Positions 54,049-63,272 of a DNA stretch of 64,000 nucleotides are shown here, piece after piece. Source of the DNA: Bacteroidia bacterium. GTDB lineage: Bacteria; Bacteroidota; Bacteroidia; Flavobacteriales; Schleiferiaceae. The position numbers and the translations under genes are program-made. The stretch lies in the NCBI GenBank assembly GCA_030424545.1, contig JAUHWL010000004.1:236731-300730 (forward strand), in the 5' to 3' direction. The notes under the pieces are model-generated. The model saw only the letters and a list, made by a program, of their open reading frames with translations. It was not told the origin of the DNA and ran no database searches. The first letter of the stretch is position 1, and the number at the start of each line of letters is the position of its first letter.

Positions 54049-56703
54049 ATGAACATACGCGAAATAAATGCCATGCGAGGACCAAACTATTGGTCTGTAA
54101 GACGCCATAAATTAATCGTTATGGTTCTTGATCTTGAAGAACTAGAGCAAAAACCCACCAATACCATAGATGGTTTTTTAGACAGGCTTAGGAATATGTT
54201 TCCAACCATGTTTACCCATCGTTGTTCCGAAGGCGTTGAAGGTGGGTTTTTTATGCGTGTGGAAGAAGGCACATGGATGGGTCATGTTGTTGAGCATATT
54301 GCCTTAGAAATACAAACGCTTGCCGGCATGGATGTAGGTTTTGGACGTACGCGTGGATATGGCGAAGAAGGCGTTTACAATGTTGTATTTGCATATATGG
54401 AAGAAAAAGTAGGTCGGTTTGCCGCCCATAGTGCTGTTGCTATTGCTCAAGCATTGGTTGATGGAAAGTCGTACGATTTAGATTATGACATTCAAAAAAT
54501 GCGCGAAATACGAGAGGCAGAACGGCTTGGACCTAGCACAGGCAGTATTGTAGAGGAAGCGGCAAGCCGTGGAATTCCATGGATACGACTCAATCAATAT
54601 TCATTATGCCAATTGGGATATGGCGCCAATCAAAAGAGAATTCAAGCTACTGTTGCAAGTACTACTAGCAATATTGCGGTAGAATTGGCTTGTGATAAGG
54701 AAGACACTAAATACTTATTAGAGCAAGCCGAAATCCCCGTTCCAAAAGGGGATATTATACGTACCGAAGCCGGCTTAAAAGACACCGTAGATTGGATTGG
54801 ATATCCTCTAGTAATCAAACCCATAGATGGCAATCACGGCCGAGGCATTACTGCAGATATTAACAACTGGGAAGATGCTCTAGAAGGCTTTAATCGCGCC
54901 AAAGAAGTAAGCAATCGTGTAATTGTAGAACGGTATATTCCAGGAGAGGATTATAGACTGCTCGTGATTGATTATAAATTGGTTGCAGCCGCGAAACGCA
55001 CACCAGCTGGAGTTACAGGCAACGGTATAAGCACGATTAACGAATTAATAGATGAAGTGAATAGTGACCCGCGTAGAGGGTATGGGCACGAAAAAGTGCT
55101 CACTCAAATTACGGTAGATAAAATGACGCAAACTATTCTGAAGGACGCTGGCCTTACTTTAGATAGCGTTTTAGACCAGGGAGAATGGCTTGCTTTAAAA
55201 GATACTGCCAACTTGAGTACGGGAGGAACATCAACTGATGTTACAGACATCGTTCACTCTTACAATGTGTTTATGGCCGAGCGCATTTCGCGTATAATTG
55301 GTTTAGACATTTGCGGCATAGACATCATGACCACTGACATAAGCACACCGCTACCAGAAACAGGTGGCGCTGTTCTAGAGGTAAACGCAGGTCCCGGATT
55401 TAGAATGCACTTAGCGCCAAGTACAGGTTTGCCACGCAATGTTGCTGGAAGTGTCATTGATATGATGTATCCTCCAGGAACCGTTAGCCAAATACCCATT
55501 ATTGCGATAACCGGTACAAATGGTAAAACCACCACTACTCGGCTTATAGCGCATATTATGCGCATGAAAGGCTTTAAAGTAGGCTATACAACTAGCGATG
55601 GCGTATATATACAAAATAGACTACTCATGAAGGGCGATTGTACAGGACCTGCAAGTGCAGAGTTTGTTTTAAAAGACCCCACGGTAAATATGGCTGTTCT
55701 AGAATGTGCCCGTGGCGGATTACTAAGAGCTGGCCTTGCTTTTCCTAAATGTGATGTGGGAATTGTTACCAACGTTGCTCCCGACCACCTAGGACTAAAA
55801 GGCATACACACCATAGAACAATTGGCCAAAGTTAAAGGCGTAATTCCAGAAACTGTAAAACAAGAAGGTTATGCCATTTTAAATGCCGATGATGAACTTG
55901 TTTATGCCATGCGCAAAAATGTAGAAGCAAACGTGGCGCTTTTTAGTATGGATGAAAACAATCCGCATATTAAAGCCATTGCAAAAGTGGGTGGGCTTTC
56001 TGCTATCTATGAAAACGGTTTCATAACTATTTGTAGAGGAGAATGGAAAATGAGAATTATTAAGGCGGTAAATGTGCCGTTAACTTTTGGTGGACGTGCC
56101 ACATTTATGATTCAAAATGTATTGCCCGCAGCTTTATCAGCCTACACACAAGGAGTGCCTTTAGAAGACATTCGTGTAGCTTTAGAATCTTTTATCCCCT
56201 CTCCTGCCCAAACGCCAGGGCGCTTAAACATGTTTGAGTTTAAAAACTTTGATGTTCTGTTAGACTATGCCCATAATGCCGCTGGACTGCGCGCCCTAAA
56301 TAATATGTTGCAGAACATGCCTGGCAAACCCAAAGTGGGCATTGTTGCGGGTATTGGTGATAGACGCCAAGAAGACAACATGGAAATTGGCAGAATTGCG
56401 GCCCAAATGTTTGATGAGGTTATTGTGCGCCAAGACAAGCATTTGCGTGGTAAAACAGAAGGCGAACTGATTGACATGATTTTGGCCGGAATAAAAGAAG
56501 TTGACCCTAATAAAAAAGTAACTGTTATTCCTTCGGAAAAAGAAGCAATAGATTTTGCCATTAAAAACGCCAAAAAAGGCAGTATGGTAGTAATTTGCAG
56601 TGATGTTGTGCCAGATGCGTTGGCCCAGGTTTCTCAATACAAAGAAGAGGAAGCTAGAAGTTTATATGAGTTTAATAAAGATGAAGACATTCCTAATCTA
56701 TAA
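54049..56703 (+). CDS. cphA: Cyanophycin synthetase
   Basis: The 884-residue enzyme polymerises Asp and Arg into cyanophycin with ATP. It has an N-terminal domain of about 160 residues, an ATP-grasp domain (KEDTKYLLEQAEIPVP, YPLVIKPIDGNHGRGI, VLEVNAGPGFRMH) and a C-terminal Mur-ligase-like domain with P-loop GTNGKTTTTR near residue 488, then NVAPDHLGL and LDYAHNAAGL. The length and full N-terminal domain fit CphA1 rather than the shorter CphA2. It is divergent from cphB, and the 108-nt spacer could hold promoters for both. Confidence 0.95.
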   Translation: MNIREINAMRGPNYWSVRRHKLIVMVLDLEELEQKPTNTIDGFLDRLRNMFPTMFTHRCSEGVEGGFFMRVEEGTWMGHVVEHIALEIQTLAGMDVGFGRTRGYGEEGVYNVVFAYMEEKVGRFAAHSAVAIAQALVDGKSYDLDYDIQKMREIREAERLGPSTGSIVEEAASRGIPWIRLNQYSLCQLGYGANQKRIQATVASTTSNIAVELACDKEDTKYLLEQAEIPVPKGDIIRTEAGLKDTVDWIGYPLVIKPIDGNHGRGITADINNWEDALEGFNRAKEVSNRVIVERYIPGEDYRLLVIDYKLVAAAKRTPAGVTGNGISTINELIDEVNSDPRRGYGHEKVLTQITVDKMTQTILKDAGLTLDSVLDQGEWLALKDTANLSTGGTSTDVTDIVHSYNVFMAERISRIIGLDICGIDIMTTDISTPLPETGGAVLEVNAGPGFRMHLAPSTGLPRNVAGSVIDMMYPPGTVSQIPIIAITGTNGKTTTTRLIAHIMRMKGFKVGYTTSDGVYIQNRLLMKGDCTGPASAEFVLKDPTVNMAVLECARGGLLRAGLAFPKCDVGIVTNVAPDHLGLKGIHTIEQLAKVKGVIPETVKQEGYAILNADDELVYAMRKNVEANVALFSMDENNPHIKAIAKVGGLSAIYENGFITICRGEWKMRIIKAVNVPLTFGGRATFMIQNVLPAALSAYTQGVPLEDIRVALESFIPSPAQTPGRLNMFEFKNFDVLLDYAHNAAGLRALNNMLQNMPGKPKVGIVAGIGDRRQEDNMEIGRIAAQMFDEVIVRQDKHLRGKTEGELIDMILAGIKEVDPNKKVTVIPSEKEAIDFAIKNAKKGSMVVICSDVVPDALAQVSQYKEEEARSLYEFNKDEDIPNL

Positions 56704-56742
56704 CCACAAGAAAGAAACCTTTAAAAAACACATAGAACTGCA

Positions 56743-57777
56743 ATGAAAATTAAGGGAATACTTAGAATTGTTTTGATTTTAGGTACAATCGGTTCATTGT
56801 TTTTTGTGCCATGGATTTTAGTAAAAGCGTGGATTTTACCATTGCCTGAAACGGTTCAGGCACAAGCTAACGAAGCAATTGACAATGGGTTTGACGGGAT
56901 AATTATCTATGTAGACAAGGCGGGTAACCCTCCTGAATATTTTTGTGCGGGTTGGCATGATAAATTAAATCAAATTCCAGCTAAGCCTCATGCTTTGTTT
57001 AAAATTGCAAGCATTAGCAAACTATATACAGCCATTGCAATTGCAAAATTGGTCAACCATGGTAGGTTGTCTTTAAACAACGCTATAACCGATTATTTAC
57101 CTGAACTTGCTGGTAAAATTGAATATGCAGACCGCATAACTATTAACATGTTGGTACAGCATAGAAGCGGCATACCCAATTACACAGATACTGAACATTA
57201 TTGGGCTTCACCAAAAACCAGTAGAGATGAAAATTTAGAATTAATACTCGGTTTACCCGCAAATTTTAAACCTGATGAGGACTATGAGTATTGCAATACC
57301 AATTATTTACTGCTTTCTAAAATAATGGATAAAACGCTAGGTTACCCTTACTTCCAATTTATTCAACATGAAATTTTAAATAAACTCAACCTAAACCATA
57401 CTTATCAATCCATAAAAAATGTTGATATAGATGAGGTTATGAGTGGTTATCACATAGGACATCCATACGACTTAAAAGCCGATGATCTAGGAATGATTGC
57501 AACCGCTGAAGATGTAGGCGTAATTATAAGAGCATTAAACAACGGGACTGTGTTTGAAGGCGATGAACAAAAAATATACGCTTCGATGTATGAGTATGAC
57601 CACAAAGGCTGGGTTCCTGGTTATCAAAGCATTGCAAAATATCACAAAGAACTAGATATGGTGGTTGTACAATTTACCAACACCACAGATCCAAAGTTGT
57701 ATAATTGGAATCTAGCTGATATAGAATATAATCGCATCTTAAAAATTCTAAGAAAAACGTATAACAATGCAGATTAA
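56743..57777 (+). CDS. Serine hydrolase (class C beta-lactamase-like)
   Basis: The 344-residue protein has an N-terminal membrane helix (LRIVLILGTIGSLFFVPWILV). Its catalytic SxxK motif is SISK (residues 90-93) and the YxN motif is YCN in YEYCNTNYLLLS. The fold is that of class C beta-lactamases and D,D-carboxypeptidases, but the third motif is not clear, and such proteins in Bacteroidota often have other peptidase or esterase substrates. It follows cphA by 40 nt and may be co-transcribed. A link to cyanophycin is not supported by its domains. Confidence 0.85.
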   Translation: MKIKGILRIVLILGTIGSLFFVPWILVKAWILPLPETVQAQANEAIDNGFDGIIIYVDKAGNPPEYFCAGWHDKLNQIPAKPHALFKIASISKLYTAIAIAKLVNHGRLSLNNAITDYLPELAGKIEYADRITINMLVQHRSGIPNYTDTEHYWASPKTSRDENLELILGLPANFKPDEDYEYCNTNYLLLSKIMDKTLGYPYFQFIQHEILNKLNLNHTYQSIKNVDIDEVMSGYHIGHPYDLKADDLGMIATAEDVGVIIRALNNGTVFEGDEQKIYASMYEYDHKGWVPGYQSIAKYHKELDMVVVQFTNTTDPKLYNWNLADIEYNRILKILRKTYNNAD

Positions 57778-57985
57778 CATCATTTCAAATGAACGATTAA
57801 GTTTTTAACATAGAATAATACAAGTAAAAACGTACCAATCCGAATAGAACGAAACGATGTAAATAATTTGTTTAGAACAAAAACAAGCCATTATTTTTTT
57901 TGTTATTCCATCTTAAACCTGTTTTTTTATAGTGTTAAAGCTATATTTACAGCTAAGAATCTTTATTAATCAAATCGAATTTTAC

Positions 57986-59521
57986 ATGAAAAAGACCTTG
58001 CTTACATTGATTGGAGCTCTTTTGATGCTGCCATCAATTGCCCAAAAAAAACCCAATATACTTGTCCTCTGGGGTGATGATATTGGGCAGTCCAACATTA
58101 GCGCCTATACCATGGGAATGGTTGGATACCACACTCCTAACATTGATAAAATTGCCAAAGAAGGCATGATTTTTACCGATTACTATGCCGAGCAAAGCTG
58201 TACGGCTGGCCGATCTTCTTTTATTCTTGGTCAAAGTGTATTCCGCACAGGGTTAAGCAAAGTGGGTATGCCAGGAGCCAAAGAAGGTATATCTGAAAAA
58301 GACCCAACACTTGCTGAGTTATTAAAACCTGCCGGATACGCAACAGGTCAGTTTGGAAAAAATCACTTAGGCGATCGTGACGAACATCTACCTACAAATC
58401 ATGGTTTTGATGAATTTTTCGGAAACCTTTACCACTTAAATGCTGAGGAAGAACCAGAATTACCAGATTACCCAAATCCAGAAGAGTATCCTAACTTTAG
58501 AAAGAATTATGGCCCTCGTGGTGTAATTCACTCTACTGCCGATGGCAAAGTAGAAGATACTGGCCCCTTAACTAAAAAACGCATGGAGACTATCGATGAT
58601 GAATCATCCAAAGCGGCCATGGATTGGATTCGTAAACAACATGCAGCTGGTAAAACTTGGTTTTGCTGGTGGAACGGAACTCGAATGCACTTTAGAACGC
58701 ATGTAAAACCTGAATTACGCGGCATCTCTGGGCAGAATGAATATGGCGATGGCATGGTAGAGCATGATATGCACATAGGTCTGTTCTTAGATTTATTAGA
58801 TGAATTAGGCATCGCAGATAATACCATTGTTATGTATTCTACAGACAATGGTCCACACAAAAATACATGGCCAGATGCAGGTGTAAATCCTTTTAGAGGT
58901 GAGAAAAACACCAATTGGGAAGGCGGATGGAGAGTTCCTGCTATAATTCGTTGGCCAAACAAAATAAAAGCTGGTTCAGTCTCTAACGAAGTAATGAGCG
59001 GCATGGATTGGATGCCTACTTTCTTGGCTGCTGCCGGACAAAAAGATGTTCCTGAAAAACTATTGAAAGGCTACAGTGCAAACGGTAAAACATTTAAAGT
59101 TCATTTAGATGGATACAACTTTTTACCTTTCCTTACCGGAAAAGAAGAAAAAGGACCTCGTAAAGAAATTTTCTATTTCTCTGATGATGGTGACTTAACT
59201 GCTATGCGTTACAATGATTGGAAGCTAATCTTTATGGAGCAAAGAAGCCCTGGAACTTTAGCGGTATGGGCAAATCCATTTACGCCATTAAGAGCGCCAT
59301 TAATTTTTAACTTGAGAAGAGACCCCTACGAATTTGCAACGATTACCTCCAACACGTACTATGATTGGTGGTTAGATCACGCGTTTTTATTGGTTCCAGC
59401 GCAAACTATTGTAGCTAACTTTTTAGGAACGTTTAAAGAATACCCTCCAAGAATGAAAGCGGCAAGCTTTAGTCTAGACAAGGTTATGGAAACACTTTCT
59501 TCACCCAACGGAAGCAACTAA
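57986..59521 (+). CDS. Arylsulfatase
   Basis: The 511-residue protein starts at the ATG at 57986 with a signal peptide cleaved near residue 19 (LLMLPSIAQ). The sulfatase signature is present: DD at 31-32 for calcium and the formylglycine site Cys72 in QSCTAGRSSF, followed by GKNHLGDRDEH and STDNGPHKNTWPDAGVNPFRG. It cleaves sulfate esters in the periplasm or outside, though the substrate is unknown. An FGE-type maturase is needed and is not in the window. The 208-nt gap before it has no gene. Confidence 0.92.
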   Translation: MKKTLLTLIGALLMLPSIAQKKPNILVLWGDDIGQSNISAYTMGMVGYHTPNIDKIAKEGMIFTDYYAEQSCTAGRSSFILGQSVFRTGLSKVGMPGAKEGISEKDPTLAELLKPAGYATGQFGKNHLGDRDEHLPTNHGFDEFFGNLYHLNAEEEPELPDYPNPEEYPNFRKNYGPRGVIHSTADGKVEDTGPLTKKRMETIDDESSKAAMDWIRKQHAAGKTWFCWWNGTRMHFRTHVKPELRGISGQNEYGDGMVEHDMHIGLFLDLLDELGIADNTIVMYSTDNGPHKNTWPDAGVNPFRGEKNTNWEGGWRVPAIIRWPNKIKAGSVSNEVMSGMDWMPTFLAAAGQKDVPEKLLKGYSANGKTFKVHLDGYNFLPFLTGKEEKGPRKEIFYFSDDGDLTAMRYNDWKLIFMEQRSPGTLAVWANPFTPLRAPLIFNLRRDPYEFATITSNTYYDWWLDHAFLLVPAQTIVANFLGTFKEYPPRMKAASFSLDKVMETLSSPNGSN

Positions 59522-59622
59522 TAAATTTGTATGAACAAAGAAAATGGAGCCTTTACCAATGTAAATGCTCCATTTTTTATTTCTATCATTTTTATCTTTA
59601 AGGTTTCACTAAAAATATTTTC

Positions 59623-60588
59623 ATGACACCACACGAATCAATACTTGAGCTAAAAAAACGCATGCAAGCCTCCATTATTGGGCAAGATAATCTTGTTGAC
59701 CGCATCATTTTGGTTTTGTTGGCCAATGGAAATATGCTCCTCGAAGGCTTGCCGGGTTTGGCAAAAACCCGTGCCATAAAATCGTTGGCCAAAGAGCTGA
59801 ATTGTGGATTGAGCCGGATACAGTTTACGCCAGATTTGCTGCCCAGCGATGTTACCGGAACGGAGATTTACCAACCCGAAACAGAAGAGAAATTCATCTT
59901 TCAAAAAGGGCCCATTTTCAGCAATTTAATTTTGGCCGATGAGATTAATCGCTCGCCAGCCAAAGTGCAAGCGGCATTACTTGAAGCCATGGAAGAGCGT
60001 CAAGTTTCGGTAGCCGGAAAAACCTACAAGATGGATCCGCTATTTATGGTGATGGCCACGCAAAACCCGGTGGAGCAAGAAGGAACGTATCCGCTGCCAG
60101 AAGCGCAAATGGACCGTTTTCTGATGCACGTTATTATTAGTTATCCGGATGATGCCGCAGAGTTGGAAATCCTCCGGTTAAACCGTGAAGAGCAGCATAG
60201 CGGAGAAAAAGTAGAAAAAGAAAGATTGGCCCCCGAAGTGGTTTTTGCTGCACGCGAAGAAATCGCCAAAGTGAAGATTTCGGAGCCCATGGAAAAATAC
60301 ATTGTCGACATTATTTCGGCCACACGCTACCCAGAAAAATACAGCGAAGAATTAGACGCTTGGTTAGATTTTGGCGCCAGCCCACGCGGCAGCATTGCGC
60401 TAGATCGCGCTTGCCGCACACACGCTTGGATGTTTGGCAACGATTTTGTTTCGCCCGATAATATTCGTGCGGTGGTTCACGATTGCCTGCGCCATAGAAT
60501 TATGCTGAGTTACGAAGCCAACGCAGAAGGCATAACGCCCGACAAAGTGCTGGATGAAATTCTAGAAAAAGTAGCGGTGGTGGCTTAA
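59623..60588 (+). CDS. MoxR-family AAA+ ATPase
   Basis: The 321-residue protein has Walker A in GLPGLAKTRAI (about residues 43-50), Walker B LADEINRSPAK and sensor region MATQNPVEQEGTYPLPEAQMDRF. MoxR ATPases act as chaperones that load metal or cofactors into VWA-domain partners. It heads a Bat operon with DUF58, DUF4381 and VWA genes. The base composition is higher in GC than in the next gene. Confidence 0.94.
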   Translation: MTPHESILELKKRMQASIIGQDNLVDRIILVLLANGNMLLEGLPGLAKTRAIKSLAKELNCGLSRIQFTPDLLPSDVTGTEIYQPETEEKFIFQKGPIFSNLILADEINRSPAKVQAALLEAMEERQVSVAGKTYKMDPLFMVMATQNPVEQEGTYPLPEAQMDRFLMHVIISYPDDAAELEILRLNREEQHSGEKVEKERLAPEVVFAAREEIAKVKISEPMEKYIVDIISATRYPEKYSEELDAWLDFGASPRGSIALDRACRTHAWMFGNDFVSPDNIRAVVHDCLRHRIMLSYEANAEGITPDKVLDEILEKVAVVA

Positions 60589-60593
60589 ATAGG

Positions 60594-61031
60594 ATGACGC
60601 AATTTCTCAAAATATCGTTCCTGAGTTTTCTCTTTTTGATTTCTATACAATCAAAAGGACAGGACAAACCAAATTTGAATTTAAACTATCAGTACCTTTT
60701 AGACGTATCCACTTTTGTGGAAAAGGTTAATAGCTACCCAGAATTGTTTTGTGGTGAATCTTTGAGAACGAATCAAGATTTTCCGTTAAGCTTTCAAGGA
60801 AAAGAACTCATTTTAGACTCTCGCTTAGATTGTGCAACTGTTAAATTTTCTAATTACCAAATAGCGAAAAACAAATATTTAATTTCATGCGTAATTTTTT
60901 ATGAAGAATTGACGCCCGAAGGGTTAAAAATAATATGGGTGTCAAGTACAGCAACAGTTAAGGTTCAAGGCAATACATCCATTTTTACGAATACAAGATC
61001 AAAGTCTAAAGTAACTGTACTAAAATTATAG
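60594..61031 (+). CDS. Hypothetical exported protein inserted in the Bat operon
   Basis: The 145-residue protein has a signal peptide (residues 1-23, FLFLISIQSKGQ) and a mature domain with no recognised family: NYQYLLDVSTFVEKVNSYPEL, SFQGKELILDSRLDCATVKF. It has two cysteines that could form a disulfide. It lies 5 nt after MoxR and 2 nt before DUF58, but such a gene is not usual in this operon. The sequence is AT-rich compared with its neighbours, which suggests acquisition. Confidence 0.75.
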   Translation: MTQFLKISFLSFLFLISIQSKGQDKPNLNLNYQYLLDVSTFVEKVNSYPELFCGESLRTNQDFPLSFQGKELILDSRLDCATVKFSNYQIAKNKYLISCVIFYEELTPEGLKIIWVSSTATVKVQGNTSIFTNTRSKSKVTVLKL

Positions 61032-61033
61032 TA

Positions 61034-61969
61034 TTGAAATCCGACCAAACATATCCCAAAGATGTCTTCACCTCGCTTGAAGAACTCCTGCGCATGGAAA
61101 GTGTTTCGCGGCATTTTAGTCTGCGTGCCAAACGCCAAAAAGTGAACAGTATTTTGGGTGGCAAACACGCGTCAAAATTGCGCGGTCGAGGTCTCGATTT
61201 TGAAGAAGTACGCTTGTACAGCAAAGGCGATGACATTCGCAACATCGACTGGAAAGTAACGGCACGCACCCAGCAAACGCACACGCGTGTGTTTTCGGAA
61301 GAAAAAGAAAAACCCGCACTCATTATTGTAGACCAAAGCAAAAGCATGTTTTTTGGTTCGCAAAAACGCACCAAATCTGTGGTGGCCGCAGAGCTGGCGG
61401 CAACCTTGGCCTTTCAAGTTTTAAAACAAGGCGATCGCGTAGGCGGAGTTGTGATGGCCGATGAAGGCACCGACATCGTTTTCCCCAAACGTGACCGCAA
61501 AAATATTTTACGGTTTTTAGAGAAAATCGTTAGTAGAAATCACGAACTCAATCATTCAAAACCCATTGATTTTGAAGCTTCGCTAAAAGATGTCATGGCC
61601 AAAACGCGCAACATTGTCACGCACGATTTTTTGGTAGTCATCATCAGCGATTTTCACCGCTATTCGCCAGAGGTCACTAAATACATCAAGCAATTGGCGC
61701 AACACAACGATGTGATGCTCGCCAAGGTTTTTGACCCGATGGAGCGCAACATCCCTAACGAAAAATTTATAGCCGGAAACGCGCAACACCAAGTAAGCGT
61801 AGATGGAAAAAAGAAACAGCTTCGCGAAAAATTCAAAAGCGGTTTCGACAATGATTTTGATGCCTTCCAAACCGAATTGAAAAAACACCGCATTCCCACG
61901 TTTAGCATAAATACCATCGCCTCGCTGGAAGACCAGATTAAAGAATATTTTAAAAAAGCTCAACGATAA
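61034..61969 (+). CDS. DUF58 domain protein of the Bat operon
   Basis: The 311-residue protein starts with TTG at 61034, 2 nt after the preceding stop. It has the DUF58 core GRGLDFEEVRLYSKGDDIRNIDWKVTARTQQTHTRVF, then an integrin-like VWA-type fold with IIVDQSKSMFFGS (a MIDAS-like DxSxS). DUF58 proteins are partners of MoxR ATPases. No membrane segments are seen. It is followed by a cation transporter 14 nt further on. Confidence 0.9.
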   Translation: MKSDQTYPKDVFTSLEELLRMESVSRHFSLRAKRQKVNSILGGKHASKLRGRGLDFEEVRLYSKGDDIRNIDWKVTARTQQTHTRVFSEEKEKPALIIVDQSKSMFFGSQKRTKSVVAAELAATLAFQVLKQGDRVGGVVMADEGTDIVFPKRDRKNILRFLEKIVSRNHELNHSKPIDFEASLKDVMAKTRNIVTHDFLVVIISDFHRYSPEVTKYIKQLAQHNDVMLAKVFDPMERNIPNEKFIAGNAQHQVSVDGKKKQLREKFKSGFDNDFDAFQTELKKHRIPTFSINTIASLEDQIKEYFKKAQR

Positions 61970-61983
61970 AAGGAGCGCATTAA

Positions 61984-62778
61984 ATGAATAAAACGACTTT
62001 TAAAATATCAAAAATGGATTGTCCATCTGAAGAGCAAATGATTCGGATGAAACTTGCCGACCTTGAAAATATTAAGTCGTTGGATTTTGATATCGCCAAC
62101 AGAAAACTGACGGTTTTTCATGAATCTGATTACCAAAATATTTTTGAAAAGCTTGATCTTTTGAATTTTGATACAAAATTGGAAATCACAGAAGAAACAA
62201 AGGAGACAAATTTTGAAGATAATCTGCAGGCCGAAAGAAAACTACTGTGGCAGGTTTTGGGAATCAACTTTTCGTTTTTCGTGCTAGAAATTTTAACGGG
62301 ATTTATTTCCAAATCTATGGGTTTGGTGGCCGATAGTTTAGATATGCTGGCCGATAGTTTTGTTTATGGGCTGGCACTTTTTGCTGTTGGCGGATCTATC
62401 ATTCGAAAAAACAACATTGCGAAAGCCGCAGGATATTTTCAGTTGATTTTAGCAGTTTTAGGTTTGATTGAGGTCATTAGACGCTTCCTAAATTTTGAAG
62501 AAATTCCAAATTTTCAGACCATGATTATTGTCTCTATTCTGGCATCAATTGGCAATGCAATTTGTTTGTATTTGTTGCAAAAAAGCAAAAGTCAAGAGGC
62601 GCACATGCAAGCAAGCATGATTTTTACTTCGAACGATGTAGTGGTAAATGTGGGCGTAATTCTGGCGGGCGGCTTGGTATTTTGGACAAACTCGAAATAC
62701 CCCGATTTACTAATTGGTTGCCTAGTATTTTTAATAGTAGCCAACGGGGCATTTAAAATTTTAAAATTGTCTAAATGA
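61984..62778 (+). CDS. CDF-like cation transporter inserted in the Bat operon
   Basis: The 264-residue protein has an N-terminal HMA-like domain (FKISKMDCPSEEQMIRMKL, with the metal Cys and Glu), then four to six membrane helices (FSFFVLEILTGFISKSMG, DSLDMLADSFVYGLALFAVGG, FQLILAVLGLIEVI, IIVSILASIGNAICLYLL) as in the cation diffusion facilitator family. It should move divalent metal ions. It lies between DUF58 and DUF4381, and its stop overlaps the DUF4381 start by 4 nt (ATGA). Its AT-rich sequence differs from the Bat genes. Confidence 0.85.
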   Translation: MNKTTFKISKMDCPSEEQMIRMKLADLENIKSLDFDIANRKLTVFHESDYQNIFEKLDLLNFDTKLEITEETKETNFEDNLQAERKLLWQVLGINFSFFVLEILTGFISKSMGLVADSLDMLADSFVYGLALFAVGGSIIRKNNIAKAAGYFQLILAVLGLIEVIRRFLNFEEIPNFQTMIIVSILASIGNAICLYLLQKSKSQEAHMQASMIFTSNDVVVNVGVILAGGLVFWTNSKYPDLLIGCLVFLIVANGAFKILKLSK

Positions 62779-63272
62779 GTCTGCTTTGGCAAATAGCTCC
62801 GTCCGATTCACTGGCACAAACTGTCGCTGAAATGAACCTCGGCCCGCTGCAAGAACCCGCGGCCGTGCCCTTTACTTTTGATACTATCGGTTGGCCCATT
62901 TTGGCTGCGGTTATTTTGGTACTTATTGTCACCCTTACTTTCTTTCAAATTAGAAAACATATTCGCAATCGCTACCGCAGAGAAGCCTTGGCAGAATTGC
63001 AAAAAGTTACGGCTGGCGAAATGAATTTAACGCATTGCATGGTGCTGGTAAAACGCACCGCTATTCACGCTTTTGGTAGAGAAAAAACGGGCAAACTTGC
63101 CGGGAAAGAATGGTTTTCATTTCTCGATGAAAATGCCAAAAACGTTGCTTTTTTATCCGTGCAAACAGAAGTTGAAGCATTGATTTACAAAGACGAAATG
63201 CCGGAAAATACGGCCAAAGAAAAAATAATTAAGAACACCAAAAACTGGATTGCTACACATGCTGCCCGATAA
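62775..63272 (+). CDS. DUF4381 domain protein of the Bat operon
   Basis: The 165-residue protein has one membrane helix (about residues 37-55: GWPILAAVILVLIVTLTF) and a soluble part (NRYRREALAELQKVTAGEMNL, VKRTAIHAFGREKTG). This matches DUF4381, found between DUF58 and VWA genes in Bat-type loci. The function is unknown. The ATG overlaps the transporter's stop, and its own 3' end overlaps the VWA gene by 14 nt. Confidence 0.88.
   Translation: MSLLWQIAPSDSLAQTVAEMNLGPLQEPAAVPFTFDTIGWPILAAVILVLIVTLTFFQIRKHIRNRYRREALAELQKVTAGEMNLTHCMVLVKRTAIHAFGREKTGKLAGKEWFSFLDENAKNVAFLSVQTEVEALIYKDEMPENTAKEKIIKNTKNWIATHAAR

Noticed and set aside
57778..57985. A gene or RNA in the 208-nt gap before the sulfatase gene
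   Set aside because: The stretch is AT-rich with no frame of useful length, no strong stem and no tRNA-like pattern.
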